Of a stretch of 64,000 bases of DNA, positions 18,365 to 29,329 are shown piece after piece. Position 1 is the first letter of the stretch. Every line of letters starts with the position of its first letter. A program made the translations under genes and the position numbers. Source of the DNA: Planctomycetota bacterium (GTDB lineage: Bacteria > Planctomycetota > Phycisphaerae > UBA1845 > UTPLA1); assembly GCA_016235815.1 (NCBI GenBank), contig JACRIM010000010.1, forward strand, positions 1 to 64,000, written 5' to 3'. The notes beneath the pieces were generated by a model, which was not told the DNA's origin, searched no databases, and saw nothing but the letters and a program-made list of their open reading frames with translations.

Positions 18365-19741
18365 TCATTCGCCGCGAGGCTTGCTCGTCGCACTCGGCGT
18401 GTCTTGCACGGGCCAGAAAACATAGTCGCCGCCGCCTTCGCTTTCGCCCCATTTGGGGTCGTGGCGGCCCTTGTCGTCTTTGCCGTCGGCCCCAATTGAA
18501 TAAAGCGTGAATCCGTTTTCCCGGATGGAATAGCGGAAGTCCTTTTCGGAATAAGGGTCGGTGCGAAGCGCACTGAGATTCTTGATCTTAAGTTCGCTTA
18601 GACTCTTGGGCCAGTTGCCATGCTGGCTCCTGAAATCATGAACTCCGAGTAGCAGGATCGTACCCTTTCTTTCAGTGTAAACACGAAGCATGAGTTGGTA
18701 CGATCTTGTCAACTTCGGGATCGTGATCCGCAACAATTGGAACTTGGCAAAACGCATCTGCGCTTCGTCGTCCAGGCTTTCAAACGCGAGGCAGTTCTGA
18801 AGGCTGTAGGGTCTCTTGGCAATCGCCATCATATCTTCAAAGTATTTGTTCACCGCGTTTCGTGCCTGCACCGGATCAAAGACTTGTTCACCCCCCTCGA
18901 CTGATGCCTTTGCGATTTGATTTACAAAGAAACTGTATCGATCAGGGTCGAGCTTCGCCTTTGTGCAGACGAATTGGATCGCATCAAGTTGGCGAGCCCA
19001 TTCGACGGGAACAAAGGTTGAGTACGGAGGTGGGCAATTGCCATGTTTGGCTAGCAGGCGCTGGCACGTTGATATCTCGGCTCCTCCTAATAATCCATGG
19101 CCAAGGCACGACATCACCTGGACATCGACAAGGTTTGTTTGCCCTGCCGCGACGAGACCGAGGATCAATTGCCTCCCTTCATTCAAATGGTCGGCGTGGC
19201 GCAACAGTGTGTCCCAAGTAGCCAAAAGATGGGTGCTTTGATTGTCCCGCATCAAAGTGCTCTGTGCGGTGAGCGCTCTTGCGATGGTCCTGCAATTCGT
19301 GGCATACTCAGTCGGAACCTGCCACAGCGCCAATTCGTCCGTGGTCAATGGTTGCCAAAAATGTTTGTGCCGAGCGGCTCGTTGTAAGGCAGCAATTTCT
19401 GCTGAGTGCGCATCCAGGTACTTGAATACGTCCGGGAATTCTTCTCGGTCCCAGACTCTGCTACCGGCGATCTTGAGGTTTTTAGAAAGGGATTCATCAA
19501 GCTCGCCGAGCGCGGCCGCCGGGTCGCCATTTGGACACAATTTGGTGTACTCGGCGAAGGCATTGTCCGTCTTCCTGTCACTGACGTGCCGGGTGTACCA
19601 AGCAACATAATCGACATGTCTGTCAAACGTCAGCGGTGGGGGGCGGTCTCCATCGTCCCCGAGGCCGAATGTTGCCCGAGAGATACCAAGCAGGACCGCA
19701 ACCGAGTAGAACAACGAACGGGTAATGATGCGGTTCGCCAT
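18365..19741 (-). CDS. Exported protein of unknown function with a pseudopilin-like C-terminal motif
   Basis: 458 residues. N-terminal signal-like segment about 8-25, then a helical body with no recognised domain, rich in lone cysteines. Near the C-terminus DPYSEKDFRYSIRENGFTLYSIGADGKDDKG resembles the end of type II pseudopilin-like proteins (the DPxxG...xYSxGxDGxDDGG pattern), a feature often seen in Planctomycetota exported proteins. Start ATG 19739-19741 was chosen for AAGGACG upstream. Base composition is lower in G+C than neighbours. It faces the phosphatase gene, with 9 bp between stops. Confidence 0.6.
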   Translation of the reverse strand: MANRIITRSLFYSVAVLLGISRATFGLGDDGDRPPPLTFDRHVDYVAWYTRHVSDRKTDNAFAEYTKLCPNGDPAAALGELDESLSKNLKIAGSRVWDREEFPDVFKYLDAHSAEIAALQRAARHKHFWQPLTTDELALWQVPTEYATNCRTIARALTAQSTLMRDNQSTHLLATWDTLLRHADHLNEGRQLILGLVAAGQTNLVDVQVMSCLGHGLLGGAEISTCQRLLAKHGNCPPPYSTFVPVEWARQLDAIQFVCTKAKLDPDRYSFFVNQIAKASVEGGEQVFDPVQARNAVNKYFEDMMAIAKRPYSLQNCLAFESLDDEAQMRFAKFQLLRITIPKLTRSYQLMLRVYTERKGTILLLGVHDFRSQHGNWPKSLSELKIKNLSALRTDPYSEKDFRYSIRENGFTLYSIGADGKDDKGRHDPKWGESEGGGDYVFWPVQDTPSATSKPRGE

Positions 19742-19771
19742 TTGTCGTCCTTGCACTCAGCACACTATAGT
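19742..19771 (+). promoter_or_regulatory. Candidate promoter of the EF-G gene
   Basis: TTGTCG (19742-19747), 18-bp spacer, TATAGT (19766-19771), 23 bp before ATG 19795. It sits in the short divergent gap before the EF-G gene. Confidence 0.45.
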
Positions 19772-19794
19772 ACCGCCCACAAAGGGCAGGAACT

Positions 19795-21909
<2,115 letters not shown>

Positions 21910-21910
21910 A

Positions 21911-21958
21911 CGTCGAAAGCCGAAACGCCGAAACGTCGAAAAGTCGAAAAGTCGAAAT
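21911..21958 (+). repeat. Short array of 7-8 bp NNYCGAAA repeats
   Basis: Six copies of a CGAA-containing 7-8 bp unit begin 2 bp after the EF-G stop codon. The same unit makes up the long array at 62014-62319, including the shared end GTCGAAAAGTCGAAAT. Confidence 0.8.
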
Positions 21959-21987
21959 ATCCACCTGCGCGGCATTCTTGTAACTTG

Positions 21988-22007
21988 CTGTAAATAATAA
22001 GGTTATG
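21988..22007 (+). promoter_or_regulatory. Recurrent AT-rich motif, copy 3 (upstream of rpsJ)
   Basis: CTGTAAATAATAAGGTTATG aligns with the uvrB and leuS copies with one gap and few changes. It lies 136 bp before the rpsJ start and 40 bp upstream of the candidate S10 promoter. Confidence 0.45.
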
Positions 22008-22047
22008 CTTATTCTGCCGCGTGGATGCGGTGGTGCCGGTGATCGTG

Positions 22048-22075
22048 TTGACACGGCATCGCTCCGTGGTAGGAT
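22048..22075 (+). promoter_or_regulatory. Candidate promoter of the S10-spc-alpha superoperon
   Basis: TTGACA (22048-22053, consensus -35), 16-bp spacer, TAGGAT (22070-22075). The leader would be about 60 nt and contains a small hairpin CCGCC-GGCGG near 22097-22112 before the ribosome site GAGGA. Confidence 0.6.
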
Positions 22076-22142
22076 TGCCGGTCTTCGCTATTAGCCGCCC
22101 GGTTGGCGGTGTTGGTGATGTTGAGAAACGAGGATTTCAGCG

Positions 22143-22451
22143 TTGGCACTGGACCGCATACGAATTCGGATGGAAGCCTACGACTCCCGGGCGTTGGAAA
22201 TTTCCGCCAAGGAAATCGTGGAACATGCAAAGCGGACCAGCGCTCGCGTTCGCGGGCCGATTCCGCTTCCCACCCGGATTGAGCGGTACACGGTGCTGCG
22301 AAGTCCGCACGTGGACAAGAAGTCTCGTGAACAATTCGAGATGCGCACTCATAAGCGCGTCATCGATATTTTTGAGCCGACGGCACGGACCGTCGAGGCG
22401 TTGAACCGGCTTGTGGTGCCGGCAGGCGTGTTTGTCAAGATCAGGGCATGA
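22143..22451 (+). CDS. rpsJ: 30S ribosomal protein S10
   Basis: First gene of the superoperon; S10 sits in the 30S head and also serves in Nus antitermination. 102 residues, [40 protein letters not shown], then the usual C-terminal [19 protein letters not shown] and [15 protein letters not shown]. The start is TTG 22143, chosen because it gives the family N-terminus, lies at proper distance from GAGGA, and no ATG is available before the internal RMEA. Followed by a 137-bp gap with hairpins before rplC. Confidence 0.95.
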   Translation: MALDRIRIRMEAYDSRALEISAKEIVEHAKRTSARVRGPIPLPTRIERYTVLRSPHVDKKSREQFEMRTHKRVIDIFEPTARTVEALNRLVVPAGVFVKIRA

Positions 22452-22588
22452 ACATGAACCGGCGGCCGTTGTTGCCGCCCGTTCCTCTATTCTGATCCGG
22501 TCAAACCCTTGAGACATGTTGGTAAAGCGCGTGAGCTTTATCGCGCGCCAGTAGTTCCCCCGCGAGGGTGACAGGGACATTGTGCCTT
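22452..22588 (+). promoter_or_regulatory. rpsJ-rplC spacer with three hairpins, two of them mutually exclusive
   Basis: GGCGGC (22461-22466) pairs with GCCGCC (22474-22479). Further on TAAAGC (22523-22528) pairs with GCTTTA (22535-22540), or alternatively GCGCG (22527-22531) pairs with CGCGC (22542-22546). The last two cannot form together, which is the geometry of an attenuator or ribosomal-protein-responsive leader. No T-run follows. In E. coli the L4-controlled leader lies before rpsJ, not here. Confidence 0.35.
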
Positions 22589-23239
22589 ATGCAAGCGGCA
22601 ATCTTAGGCAAAAAGATCGGAATGACGCGGGTCTTTGACGAGGCCGGCAGCTCGATCCCCGTAACGATCGTGCAGGCCGGACCGTGCCCGATTCTTCAGA
22701 TCAAGACACAGGAATCGGACGGCTACGAAGCCGTTCAGCTTGGATTTCAGAACGCGAAGCCCAGCCGGACAACGCGTGCGGAGATCGGCCACGCCCGTGA
22801 GGCGAAGTCCGTTCCGCAGAAGTTTGTCCGCGAGATTCGCCTCGTGAAGCCGACCGACAAGCAGCGCGGCGACATGGTGACGGTCGAATTGTTCGAGGAG
22901 CAGGGCATCAAGTTCGTCGATGTGGTCGGCACGTCGATCGGCAAAGGTTTTCAGGGCGTTATGAAGCGCCACAACTTCGGCGGCCAGGGCGCCTCGCACG
23001 GAACAGAGCGTAAGCATCGTTCGGCGGGCGGCATCGGCGCGGGTGGAAACCGCGGTTTCGGCCGTTGTATCAAGAAGGGCAAGCCCATGCCCGGCCATAT
23101 GGGCCACGAGCGCGTGACGGTTCGCAACCAGCGACTCGTCTCGGTCGACAAAGATCGAAATCTTCTTCTGATTAAGGGCGTGGTCCCGGGTCCGAAGGGT
23201 GGTTTCGTGATGGTCTGTAAGGCAGTAACGAAGGGATAA
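22589..23239 (+). CDS. rplC: 50S ribosomal protein L3
   Basis: One of the first proteins to assemble on 23S rRNA. 216 residues (E. coli 209): AAILGKKIGMTRVFDE, GTSIGKGFQGVMKRHNFGGQGASHGTERKHRSAG and the loop containing the conserved glutamine/histidine region, then PGPKGGFVMV at the end. ATG 22589 gives the standard start; an in-frame GTG at 22568 would add seven residues. There is no strong ribosome site at either. Confidence 0.95.
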   Translation: MQAAILGKKIGMTRVFDEAGSSIPVTIVQAGPCPILQIKTQESDGYEAVQLGFQNAKPSRTTRAEIGHAREAKSVPQKFVREIRLVKPTDKQRGDMVTVELFEEQGIKFVDVVGTSIGKGFQGVMKRHNFGGQGASHGTERKHRSAGGIGAGGNRGFGRCIKKGKPMPGHMGHERVTVRNQRLVSVDKDRNLLLIKGVVPGPKGGFVMVCKAVTKG

Positions 23240-23294
23240 GACAAGGGTCGGCGCGGCATGGCCGCGACGGCCCGTTTTTTTGGTGTGATGCGTC

Positions 23295-23942
23295 ATGATT
23301 GAGATACCGGTAGTCAACACCGAAGGCAAAAAGGTCGGCAGCGAAAAGCTGGACCCCGCCATTTTTGGCGAGTGCGTTCGCGTCGATCTGCTCAAGCAGG
23401 CCGTCGTGTCGTATCGCGCGAATTTGCGGCAGGGCACCGTGCAGACGAAGAATCGCAGCATGGTGGCCGGCTCCACGCGAAAGCTCTATCGCCAGAAGGG
23501 CACCGGCAACGCTCGAGCGGGAAACGTTCGCACGCCGGTTCGCGTCGGCGGTGGCCGCGCCTTCCCGAAGAGCACGCGGGATTTTTCCAAGAAGTTTCCT
23601 CGGGCCATGCGACGGTTGGCGAGGAACTCGGCGATCCTGGCAAAGGCCAAATCCGGCACGGCCATGATTGTCACCGGAATGAAGTTTGATGCACCGAAGA
23701 CGAAGGCCCTGGCGACGATGCTCCGGACGCTCAAGATCGAGCGCGGCACGCTGCTGGCGACCATGACCAAAGACATGAATCTCGTAAAGAGTGGACGCAA
23801 CATCCCGACTTTGGCGATGAAGCCGGTCACGGATGTGAACGCCTATGACGTGCTGAAGGCGCGCCATCTGGTGTTCACGCAGGATGCGTTCGCTGCACTG
23901 GTGAAGGATCCGCTGACGGCCGGACGCGAGGCCAAGGCTTAA
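23295..23942 (+). CDS. rplD: 50S ribosomal protein L4
   Basis: 215 residues. Conserved VSYRANLRQGTVQTKNRSMVAGSTRKLYRQKGTGNARAGNVRTP covers the extended loop that lines the peptide exit tunnel. In E. coli L4 also represses its own operon. Start ATG 23295; 55 bp follow rplC. Confidence 0.96.
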   Translation: MIEIPVVNTEGKKVGSEKLDPAIFGECVRVDLLKQAVVSYRANLRQGTVQTKNRSMVAGSTRKLYRQKGTGNARAGNVRTPVRVGGGRAFPKSTRDFSKKFPRAMRRLARNSAILAKAKSGTAMIVTGMKFDAPKTKALATMLRTLKIERGTLLATMTKDMNLVKSGRNIPTLAMKPVTDVNAYDVLKARHLVFTQDAFAALVKDPLTAGREAKA

Positions 23943-23954
23943 CAGGATACGGCG

Positions 23955-24266
23955 ATGGATATCTATCACATAATTCGCAGGCCGCTGGTCACCGAAAAGG
24001 GTACGCACCAGAGCCGACAATCGCACGACGCGTCGCGCACCCGGGAGGGTCGCGGCGGCGCTTACAGTTTTGAAGTGCATCCGGGCGCGAACAAGATCGA
24101 GATCCGGGATGCCATCGAGAAGATTTACAACGTCAAGGTTTCAACGGTGCGAACCATGGTTCGCGCCGGCAAGCCTCGACGCAGTCGGGCCAAGATGGGT
24201 TCGACACGACACTGGAAAAAGGCCGTGGTGGTCCTGAAGCCGGACTTCCACATTGACTTGTTCTAA
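23955..24266 (+). CDS. rplW: 50S ribosomal protein L23
   Basis: 103 residues at the tunnel exit, a docking site for trigger factor and SRP. YHIIRRPLVTEKGT at the N-terminus, YSFEVHPGANKIEIRDAIEKIYNVKVSTVRTM in the core. A polar insert (QSRQSHDASRTREGRGG) after the start is longer than in E. coli. 12 bp after rplD. Confidence 0.95.
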   Translation: MDIYHIIRRPLVTEKGTHQSRQSHDASRTREGRGGAYSFEVHPGANKIEIRDAIEKIYNVKVSTVRTMVRAGKPRRSRAKMGSTRHWKKAVVVLKPDFHIDLF

Positions 24267-24288
24267 GCATTGACGGGATGGGATCGCC

Positions 24289-25155
24289 ATGGGCGTGAAG
24301 ATCTATAAAAAGACGACCCCGGGACGCCGCCAGTCGAGCGTGAACGACTTCGCGGAAATCACGAGTCGCAGCCGCCGGCCGGTGAAGTCGCTGACCGAGG
24401 CGAAGATTCGCTCGGGTGGCCGGAATAATCAGGGATTCACGACGACGCGCTTCCGTGGCGGCGGCGCCAAGCGGTTGTATCGCGTCATTGACTTCAAGCG
24501 GAAGAAGGACGATGTCCCGGCCGCGGTCGAAGCGATCGAATACGACCCGAACCGAAACGTGTTTATCGCCTTGCTGAATTATCAGGATGGCGAGAAGGCC
24601 TACATCCTTGCACCGAACGGCCTCAAGGTCGGCGATGTGGTGATGAACGGCGCGAACGTTGAGCCGAAGCTCGGTTGCTGCCTGCCGCTGAAGAATGTTC
24701 CGGTCGGCATGAGCATTCACAACATTGAACTGACGGCCGGCAAGGGCGGACAGATGGTCCGCACGGCCGGTGGTCAGGCCCGCCTGGCCGCCCGCGAAGG
24801 TGCCTGGGCGACGGTAATTTTGCCTTCCGGCGAAATGCGACAGGTTCGCGTCGAGTGTCGGGCCACGATCGGTCAGCTCGGCAACACGGAATTCAAGAAC
24901 ATCATGCTCGGCAAGGCCGGGCGCACGCGATATCTCGGTCGCCGTCCGCACGTTCGCGGTACGGCCCAGAACCCGGTGGCGCACCCGCTGGGTGGTGGCG
25001 AAGGTCGCAGCGGCGGCGGTCGCCATCCATGCAGCCCGACCGGTGTGTTGGCCAAGGGCGGCCGAACGCGAAATCCGCGTCGAAATTCAAACAAGCGCAT
25101 CCTGCGACGACGCCGCAGCGTGCGGTACGGCCAGGTCTCGATGCCGGGTCGGTAA
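24289..25155 (+). CDS. rplB: 50S ribosomal protein L2
   Basis: 288 residues. Needed for subunit association and peptidyl transfer. [20 protein letters not shown] at the start, [29 protein letters not shown], and the C-terminal [30 protein letters not shown] containing the histidine region near the catalytic centre. Length and motifs normal. Confidence 0.97.
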   Translation: MGVKIYKKTTPGRRQSSVNDFAEITSRSRRPVKSLTEAKIRSGGRNNQGFTTTRFRGGGAKRLYRVIDFKRKKDDVPAAVEAIEYDPNRNVFIALLNYQDGEKAYILAPNGLKVGDVVMNGANVEPKLGCCLPLKNVPVGMSIHNIELTAGKGGQMVRTAGGQARLAAREGAWATVILPSGEMRQVRVECRATIGQLGNTEFKNIMLGKAGRTRYLGRRPHVRGTAQNPVAHPLGGGEGRSGGGRHPCSPTGVLAKGGRTRNPRRNSNKRILRRRRSVRYGQVSMPGR

Positions 25156-25184
25156 CGAGTGAAGCATAGGAAACGGAACGCGAC

Positions 25185-25490
25185 ATGGGACGCAGTTTAA
25201 AAAAGGGACCGTTCGTCGATCCTCGGTTGTACGAGAAGGTGACGAAGGCGATTGACGCAGGCAGCCATGAGCCCATCAAGACATGGGCGCGGCGCTGCAC
25301 GATTCCGCCGGAGTTCGTCGGTCGTACGTTCGAGGTGCACAACGGCAAGGCCTTCAAGCGCGTGTTCGTGACGGAAGACATGGTCGGTCACAAGCTGGGT
25401 GAATTCAGCCTGACGCGAACGTGGAAGGGTCACGGCGGCACGAAGAAGGCCGAAGCGGCAACCGCGAGTGCGGCGCCGGCGGCGAAGTAG
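25185..25490 (+). CDS. rpsS: 30S ribosomal protein S19
   Basis: 101 residues. [43 protein letters not shown] and [24 protein letters not shown] are all standard. A short alanine-rich tail ([13 protein letters not shown]) is added. Confidence 0.96.
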   Translation: MGRSLKKGPFVDPRLYEKVTKAIDAGSHEPIKTWARRCTIPPEFVGRTFEVHNGKAFKRVFVTEDMVGHKLGEFSLTRTWKGHGGTKKAEAATASAAPAAK

Positions 25491-25511
25491 TCGTAAGGAA
25501 GAAGTCGAATC

Positions 25512-25853
25512 ATGGCGACATGGACCAGCATACATCGATACGTCCGGATGAGCCCGTACAAGGCTCGCCTGGTGACGCAATTGATCGCCGGGCGGCACGT
25601 GAACGAGGCGTTGGACCTGCTCAAGTATACGCCGAAGCGAGCCTCGCAATTCGTGGACAAAGTTCTGCGAACGGCGATCGCCGACGCGGACGAGCAGGAA
25701 GCCGACGTTCGCAAGCTGTATGTGCATGAGGCCCGCGTGGACGGCGGCCCGACGATGAAGCGGTTTCACCCGAAGGATCGAGGCCGGGCGCATTCAATCA
25801 AGAAGCGGACGAGCCACATTGTGGTGACGGTGGGCGAAGGCCCGAGGAAGTAA
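25512..25853 (+). CDS. rplV: 50S ribosomal protein L22
   Basis: 113 residues. IHRYVRMSPYKARLVTQLIAGRHVNEALDLLKYTPKRASQFVDKVL and the tunnel hairpin region GGPTMKRFHPKDRGRAHSIKKRTSHIVV. 3 bp before rpsC, so probably translationally coupled. Confidence 0.96.
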   Translation: MATWTSIHRYVRMSPYKARLVTQLIAGRHVNEALDLLKYTPKRASQFVDKVLRTAIADADEQEADVRKLYVHEARVDGGPTMKRFHPKDRGRAHSIKKRTSHIVVTVGEGPRK

Positions 25854-25856
25854 CGA

Positions 25857-26615
25857 ATGGGACAGAAAGTACATCCACTGGGTTTCCGCCTCGGTGTCAC
25901 CGAGGACTGGCGTTCGCGCTGGTTCGCGCCCAAGGCCGCTTATGCCGAGTTCCTGATTGAGGATCACAAGATCCGCAACATGGTCGAGCAAAAGCTGAAC
26001 CGCACAGCCCCGTTTGCCGGTGTCTCGAAGATCGAGATCGAGCGAACGCGCAACGAAGTGAAGGTTGTTCTCTCAACGGCTCGCCCCGGCATGGTCATCG
26101 GCCCGAAGGGCGCCGAAGTCGACAAGCTCCGCGAAGCGCTGGAAGAACTGATCGACCGCAAGGTCGCCGTGAACATCAAGGAAATCAAGAACCCCGACAT
26201 CGACGCGCAGCTCATTGCCCTCGACATCGGTGAACAATTGAAACGCCGCGCCAGTTTCCGCCGGGCCATGAAGGCCAAATGCGAAGCGGCGATGGCCTCC
26301 GGCGCCCTGGGCGTGAAGATCATCTGCAACGGCCGGCTGGGCGGGGCTGAAATGTCGCGCATGGAAACGCAGAAGACCGGCTCGATACCGCTTTCACGAT
26401 TGCAGGCCTGCGTGGATTACGGTTTCTCGGCCAGTTTCACCACGTATGGCGCGATCGGCATCCGTGTGTGGGTCTATCGCGGACTGTATGCAGAAAAGGG
26501 CGAGGATTCGCAGTTGATCGATACGACGCAGGCCCCGCCGGGTGAAGGCGGCGCGCCGCGTGAGGATCGAGGTCGTCGTCCCCGGGGCGGCGGTGATCGA
26601 GGTCGCGGACGTTAA
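25857..26615 (+). CDS. rpsC: 30S ribosomal protein S3
   Basis: 252 residues, forming part of the mRNA entry channel. MGQKVHPLGFRLGVTEDWRSRWFA, a KH-type core with VIGPKGAEVDKLREAL, and GAIGIRVWVYRG near the end. The C-terminal tail GGAPREDRGRRPRGGGDRGRGR is basic and glycine-rich, longer than E. coli (233). Confidence 0.97.
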   Translation: MGQKVHPLGFRLGVTEDWRSRWFAPKAAYAEFLIEDHKIRNMVEQKLNRTAPFAGVSKIEIERTRNEVKVVLSTARPGMVIGPKGAEVDKLREALEELIDRKVAVNIKEIKNPDIDAQLIALDIGEQLKRRASFRRAMKAKCEAAMASGALGVKIICNGRLGGAEMSRMETQKTGSIPLSRLQACVDYGFSASFTTYGAIGIRVWVYRGLYAEKGEDSQLIDTTQAPPGEGGAPREDRGRRPRGGGDRGRGR

Positions 26616-26664
26616 ATGACATGGTGCGGACCGTCGGAGGGGACGGCCCGCAGGAGTGAGTGAT

Positions 26665-27084
26665 ATGGCGTTGATGCCGGCACGAGTGAAGTATCGAAAG
26701 CACCACCGCGGGAAGGTTCGCGGCGTGGCCACGCGCGGCAACACGGTGTCGTACGGCGAGTACGGCCTTCAGGTGTTGACGGCGGGTTGGATCAGCGGCC
26801 GTCAGATTGAAGCCGGCCGAATGTCGGCGAGCCACTTTCTGCAGCGGCAGGGTCGGGTGTTTATCCGAATCTTTCCGCACAAGAGCGTGTCGTCGAAGCC
26901 GCTGGAAACGCGCATGGGTAAGGGCAAGGGCGAGCCGGAATACTGGGTCGCCGTCGTGAAGCCCGGAACGGTTTTGTACGAGATCGGCGGTGTCGAAGAG
27001 ACCGTGGCCCGCCAGGCGCTCGCGATCGTGGCACACAAGATGCCATTCCGCTGTCGATTCGTGAAGCGACGACACGGCCTGTAA
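26665..27084 (+). CDS. rplP: 50S ribosomal protein L16
   Basis: 139 residues at the A-site side of the 50S. LMPARVKYRKHHRGKVRGVATRGN, RQIEAGRMSASHFLQRQGRVFIRIFPHKSVSSKPLETRMGKGKGEPEYWVAVVKPG. ATG 26665 preceded by CAGGAG; a GTG nine bases earlier is also open but adds non-family residues. Confidence 0.96.
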   Translation: MALMPARVKYRKHHRGKVRGVATRGNTVSYGEYGLQVLTAGWISGRQIEAGRMSASHFLQRQGRVFIRIFPHKSVSSKPLETRMGKGKGEPEYWVAVVKPGTVLYEIGGVEETVARQALAIVAHKMPFRCRFVKRRHGL

Positions 27085-27102
27085 GGATGAGGTGAGGCGA
27101 CG

Positions 27103-27351
27103 ATGAAGATTACGGATCTTCGAGAATTGAAAACGGACGAGTTGCACATGGAGCTGGATCGGCTCCGTCGGCACATGTTCGATCTGCGCAGTCAGCGTGT
27201 CACGGAGAAGCTCGAGGACCCGTCGCAGATTGGCAAGACCAAGCGCGATATCGCCCGCGTCTTCACCGTCATGAAGGAGCGCGGCGAGACCGACGTCGAA
27301 CAGAAGCAGTATCACTTGGAATCCGTCGGTACCGGCGGCAAGAAGAAGTAG
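27103..27351 (+). CDS. rpmC: 50S ribosomal protein L29
   Basis: 82 residues, two-helix protein near the tunnel exit: LRELKTDELHMELDRLRRHMFDLRSQRVTEKLEDPSQI, then KRDIARVFTVMKER. A 12- to 15-residue basic tail exceeds the usual 63-70 length. Confidence 0.92.
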   Translation: MKITDLRELKTDELHMELDRLRRHMFDLRSQRVTEKLEDPSQIGKTKRDIARVFTVMKERGETDVEQKQYHLESVGTGGKKK

Positions 27352-27363
27352 AGGTAGTCAGTG

Positions 27364-27651
27364 ATGGCCCAGCAAGGCACGGCAACAGGCGAGACGACCC
27401 GGACATTGCGTCGGACGCGCGTATGCGTGGTGGAAAGCCACGGTCGGGCAAAGACGATCAAGGTTCGAATCGACCGGCAGCTTAAGCATCCGAAATACGG
27501 CAAGTACCTGAAGCGGCGCAGCTTCCTGCACGTGCACGACGAGAAGAACGAAGCCAAGGCCGGCGACACCGTGGAAATCATGGAGTGCCGTCCGGTGAGC
27601 AAGACGAAGACGTGGCGGCTTGTGAAAGTGGTTCGATCGTCCGGCAACTAA
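27364..27651 (+). CDS. rpsQ: 30S ribosomal protein S17
   Basis: 95 residues: [73 protein letters not shown] 27364 directly follows a GTG in the same frame; GAGGT lies 8 bp upstream of the ATG. The N-terminal 15 residues are an extra polar extension. Confidence 0.95.
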   Translation: MAQQGTATGETTRTLRRTRVCVVESHGRAKTIKVRIDRQLKHPKYGKYLKRRSFLHVHDEKNEAKAGDTVEIMECRPVSKTKTWRLVKVVRSSGN

Positions 27652-27682
27652 CGCCGCGACCTAAGAGACAGGTGATTGCGTC

Positions 27683-28096
27683 ATGATTCAAGCGGAAAGC
27701 GTGGTCGACATAACAGACAACACCGGCGCGAAGCGGGCGCTGGTGATTCGCGTCATCGGTGGATCGACGCGACGAAAGGGCTTCACGCGGCGAACGGCCA
27801 GCGTGGGCGACATCATCGTGTGTTCCGTGAAGAAGGCATTGCCGAACAGCGACTACATGCACGGCAATACCCGCAAAGAACGCAGCAGCAAGCGAAAGGT
27901 CAAGTGTGTGATCGTTCGAACCAAGCAGCCGGTCCGACGGGGCGACGGCAGCTATGTGCGGTTCGACACAAATGCCGCGGTGATTATTGATGACGAGAAG
28001 AATCCGAAGGGGACCCGCATTTTCGGGGCCGTGGCCCGCGAGCTTCGGGACAAAGGCTTTATGAAGATCGTGTCCCTGGCGAGCGAAGTGGTGTAA
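27683..28096 (+). CDS. rplN: 50S ribosomal protein L14 with insertions
   Basis: 137 residues against 122 in most bacteria. The core is standard: [45 protein letters not shown] and [14 protein letters not shown]. Extra residues lie at about 33-40 (FTRRTAS) and 57-72 ([16 protein letters not shown]). L14 contacts helix 14 of 16S rRNA, so the basic inserts may make added rRNA contacts; that is inference. Confidence 0.96.
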   Translation: MIQAESVVDITDNTGAKRALVIRVIGGSTRRKGFTRRTASVGDIIVCSVKKALPNSDYMHGNTRKERSSKRKVKCVIVRTKQPVRRGDGSYVRFDTNAAVIIDDEKNPKGTRIFGAVARELRDKGFMKIVSLASEVV

Positions 28097-28138
28097 AGGC
28101 GGACGCGAGCAAGGCATTCGCAAGGTAGGAAACAGACG

Positions 28139-28483
28139 ATGGCGGCGAAGATACGAAAAAATGATCGCGTCGAAGTGATCACGGGCGACCACAAGGGCGC
28201 CCAGGGTCGCGTGTTACGCGTCGATCCGGAAATCCAGAAGGTGGTGATCGAGGGCGTGAACCTCGTGTATCGCCACCTGAAGCCCAGTCGGGCGAACCCG
28301 CAGGGCGGCCGCATTCGGAAGGAAGCGCCGATCCACATTTCGAACGTACTGGCCGTCGATGCGAAGACCTCGCGCGGCAGCCGGGTTCGATTTCAGGTCG
28401 AGCGAGATTCGACCGGCAAGATCGCATCCAAGAAGCGCGTGACCAAGGGCGGCACCGTACTGGAAGAAATCAAGTCGGCTTAA
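28139..28483 (+). CDS. rplX: 50S ribosomal protein L24
   Basis: 114 residues. KOW motif at about 10-35 ([33 protein letters not shown]), then [25 protein letters not shown]. An assembly initiator protein on 23S rRNA. Length normal. Confidence 0.96.
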   Translation: MAAKIRKNDRVEVITGDHKGAQGRVLRVDPEIQKVVIEGVNLVYRHLKPSRANPQGGRIRKEAPIHISNVLAVDAKTSRGSRVRFQVERDSTGKIASKKRVTKGGTVLEEIKSA

Positions 28484-28510
28484 ACGACTTGCAGCAAGTG
28501 AGATGAGCAG

Positions 28511-29065
28511 ATGGCTCGGATGATTGAACGCTATAACTCGGAAATCGTGCCCTCCCTGATGAAGGAGTTCGGCCGGACGAATCGCCTTTCGATCCCCAAG
28601 ATCGAAAAGGTCGTGGTGTCCATGGGTGTCGGAAAGGCGCTTCAGGAGAAGAAGCGCATCGAACACGCCCAGAAGGAGCTGACTCAGATCACCGGGCAGA
28701 AGCCGTTCCTGTGCCGGGCAAAGAAAAGCGTGTCGAACTTCAAGCTCCGCGAGGGCTACGAAATCGGCATGAAGGTTACGCTCCGCGGCAAACGGATGTA
28801 CGACTTCCTCGAGCGGTTGATCGCGATTGCGATCCCGCGTATTCGCGACTTCCGCGGATTGAATCCGCGCGGGTTCGACGGCCGCGGGAATTTCAACATG
28901 GGATTGACCGAGCAGACGGTTTTCCCGGAAGTGGATGCCGACCGCGTCGAGTTTCAGCAGGGAATGAACATCACCATGGTGACGACGGCCCGCAACGACG
29001 CTGAAGCGCGAAAGCTGCTGACGCTCCTCGGTCTGCCGTTCCGCAAGGATGAAAAGGATAACTAA
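28511..29065 (+). CDS. rplE: 50S ribosomal protein L5
   Basis: 184 residues, part of the central protuberance binding 5S r[61 protein letters not shown]. Length normal (E. coli 179). Confidence 0.97.
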   Translation: MARMIERYNSEIVPSLMKEFGRTNRLSIPKIEKVVVSMGVGKALQEKKRIEHAQKELTQITGQKPFLCRAKKSVSNFKLREGYEIGMKVTLRGKRMYDFLERLIAIAIPRIRDFRGLNPRGFDGRGNFNMGLTEQTVFPEVDADRVEFQQGMNITMVTTARNDAEARKLLTLLGLPFRKDEKDN

Positions 29066-29124
29066 CACGCGAAGCCGAATGTCGGCCGCGTCGGGTAAGG
29101 ACAGCGACGGGAGCAAGGGAATAC

Positions 29125-29310
29125 ATGGCACGCAAATGCTGGATCATCAAGGCCAAGGCCAAGCCCAAGTTCAAGGTGCGGGGCTACACGCGGTGCGCTG
29201 TGTGCGGGCGTTCGCGGGCGGTGTATCGCAAGTTCATGCTTTGCCGCCTTTGTTTCCGCAAGATGGCGCTCGAAGGCAAGATCCCAGGTATTCGTAAGGC
29301 CAGTTGGTAG
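29125..29310 (+). CDS. rpsN: 30S ribosomal protein S14, zinc (type Z) form
   Basis: 61 residues, the short form with a zinc ribbon of four cysteines at positions 24, 27, 40 and 43 (CAVC and CRLC). The C-terminal IPGIRKASW is standard. The long zinc-free form is used by many proteobacteria. 59 bp after rplE. Confidence 0.97.
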   Translation: MARKCWIIKAKAKPKFKVRGYTRCAVCGRSRAVYRKFMLCRLCFRKMALEGKIPGIRKASW

Positions 29311-29329
29311 GAATTGAGGATCGCTACGT

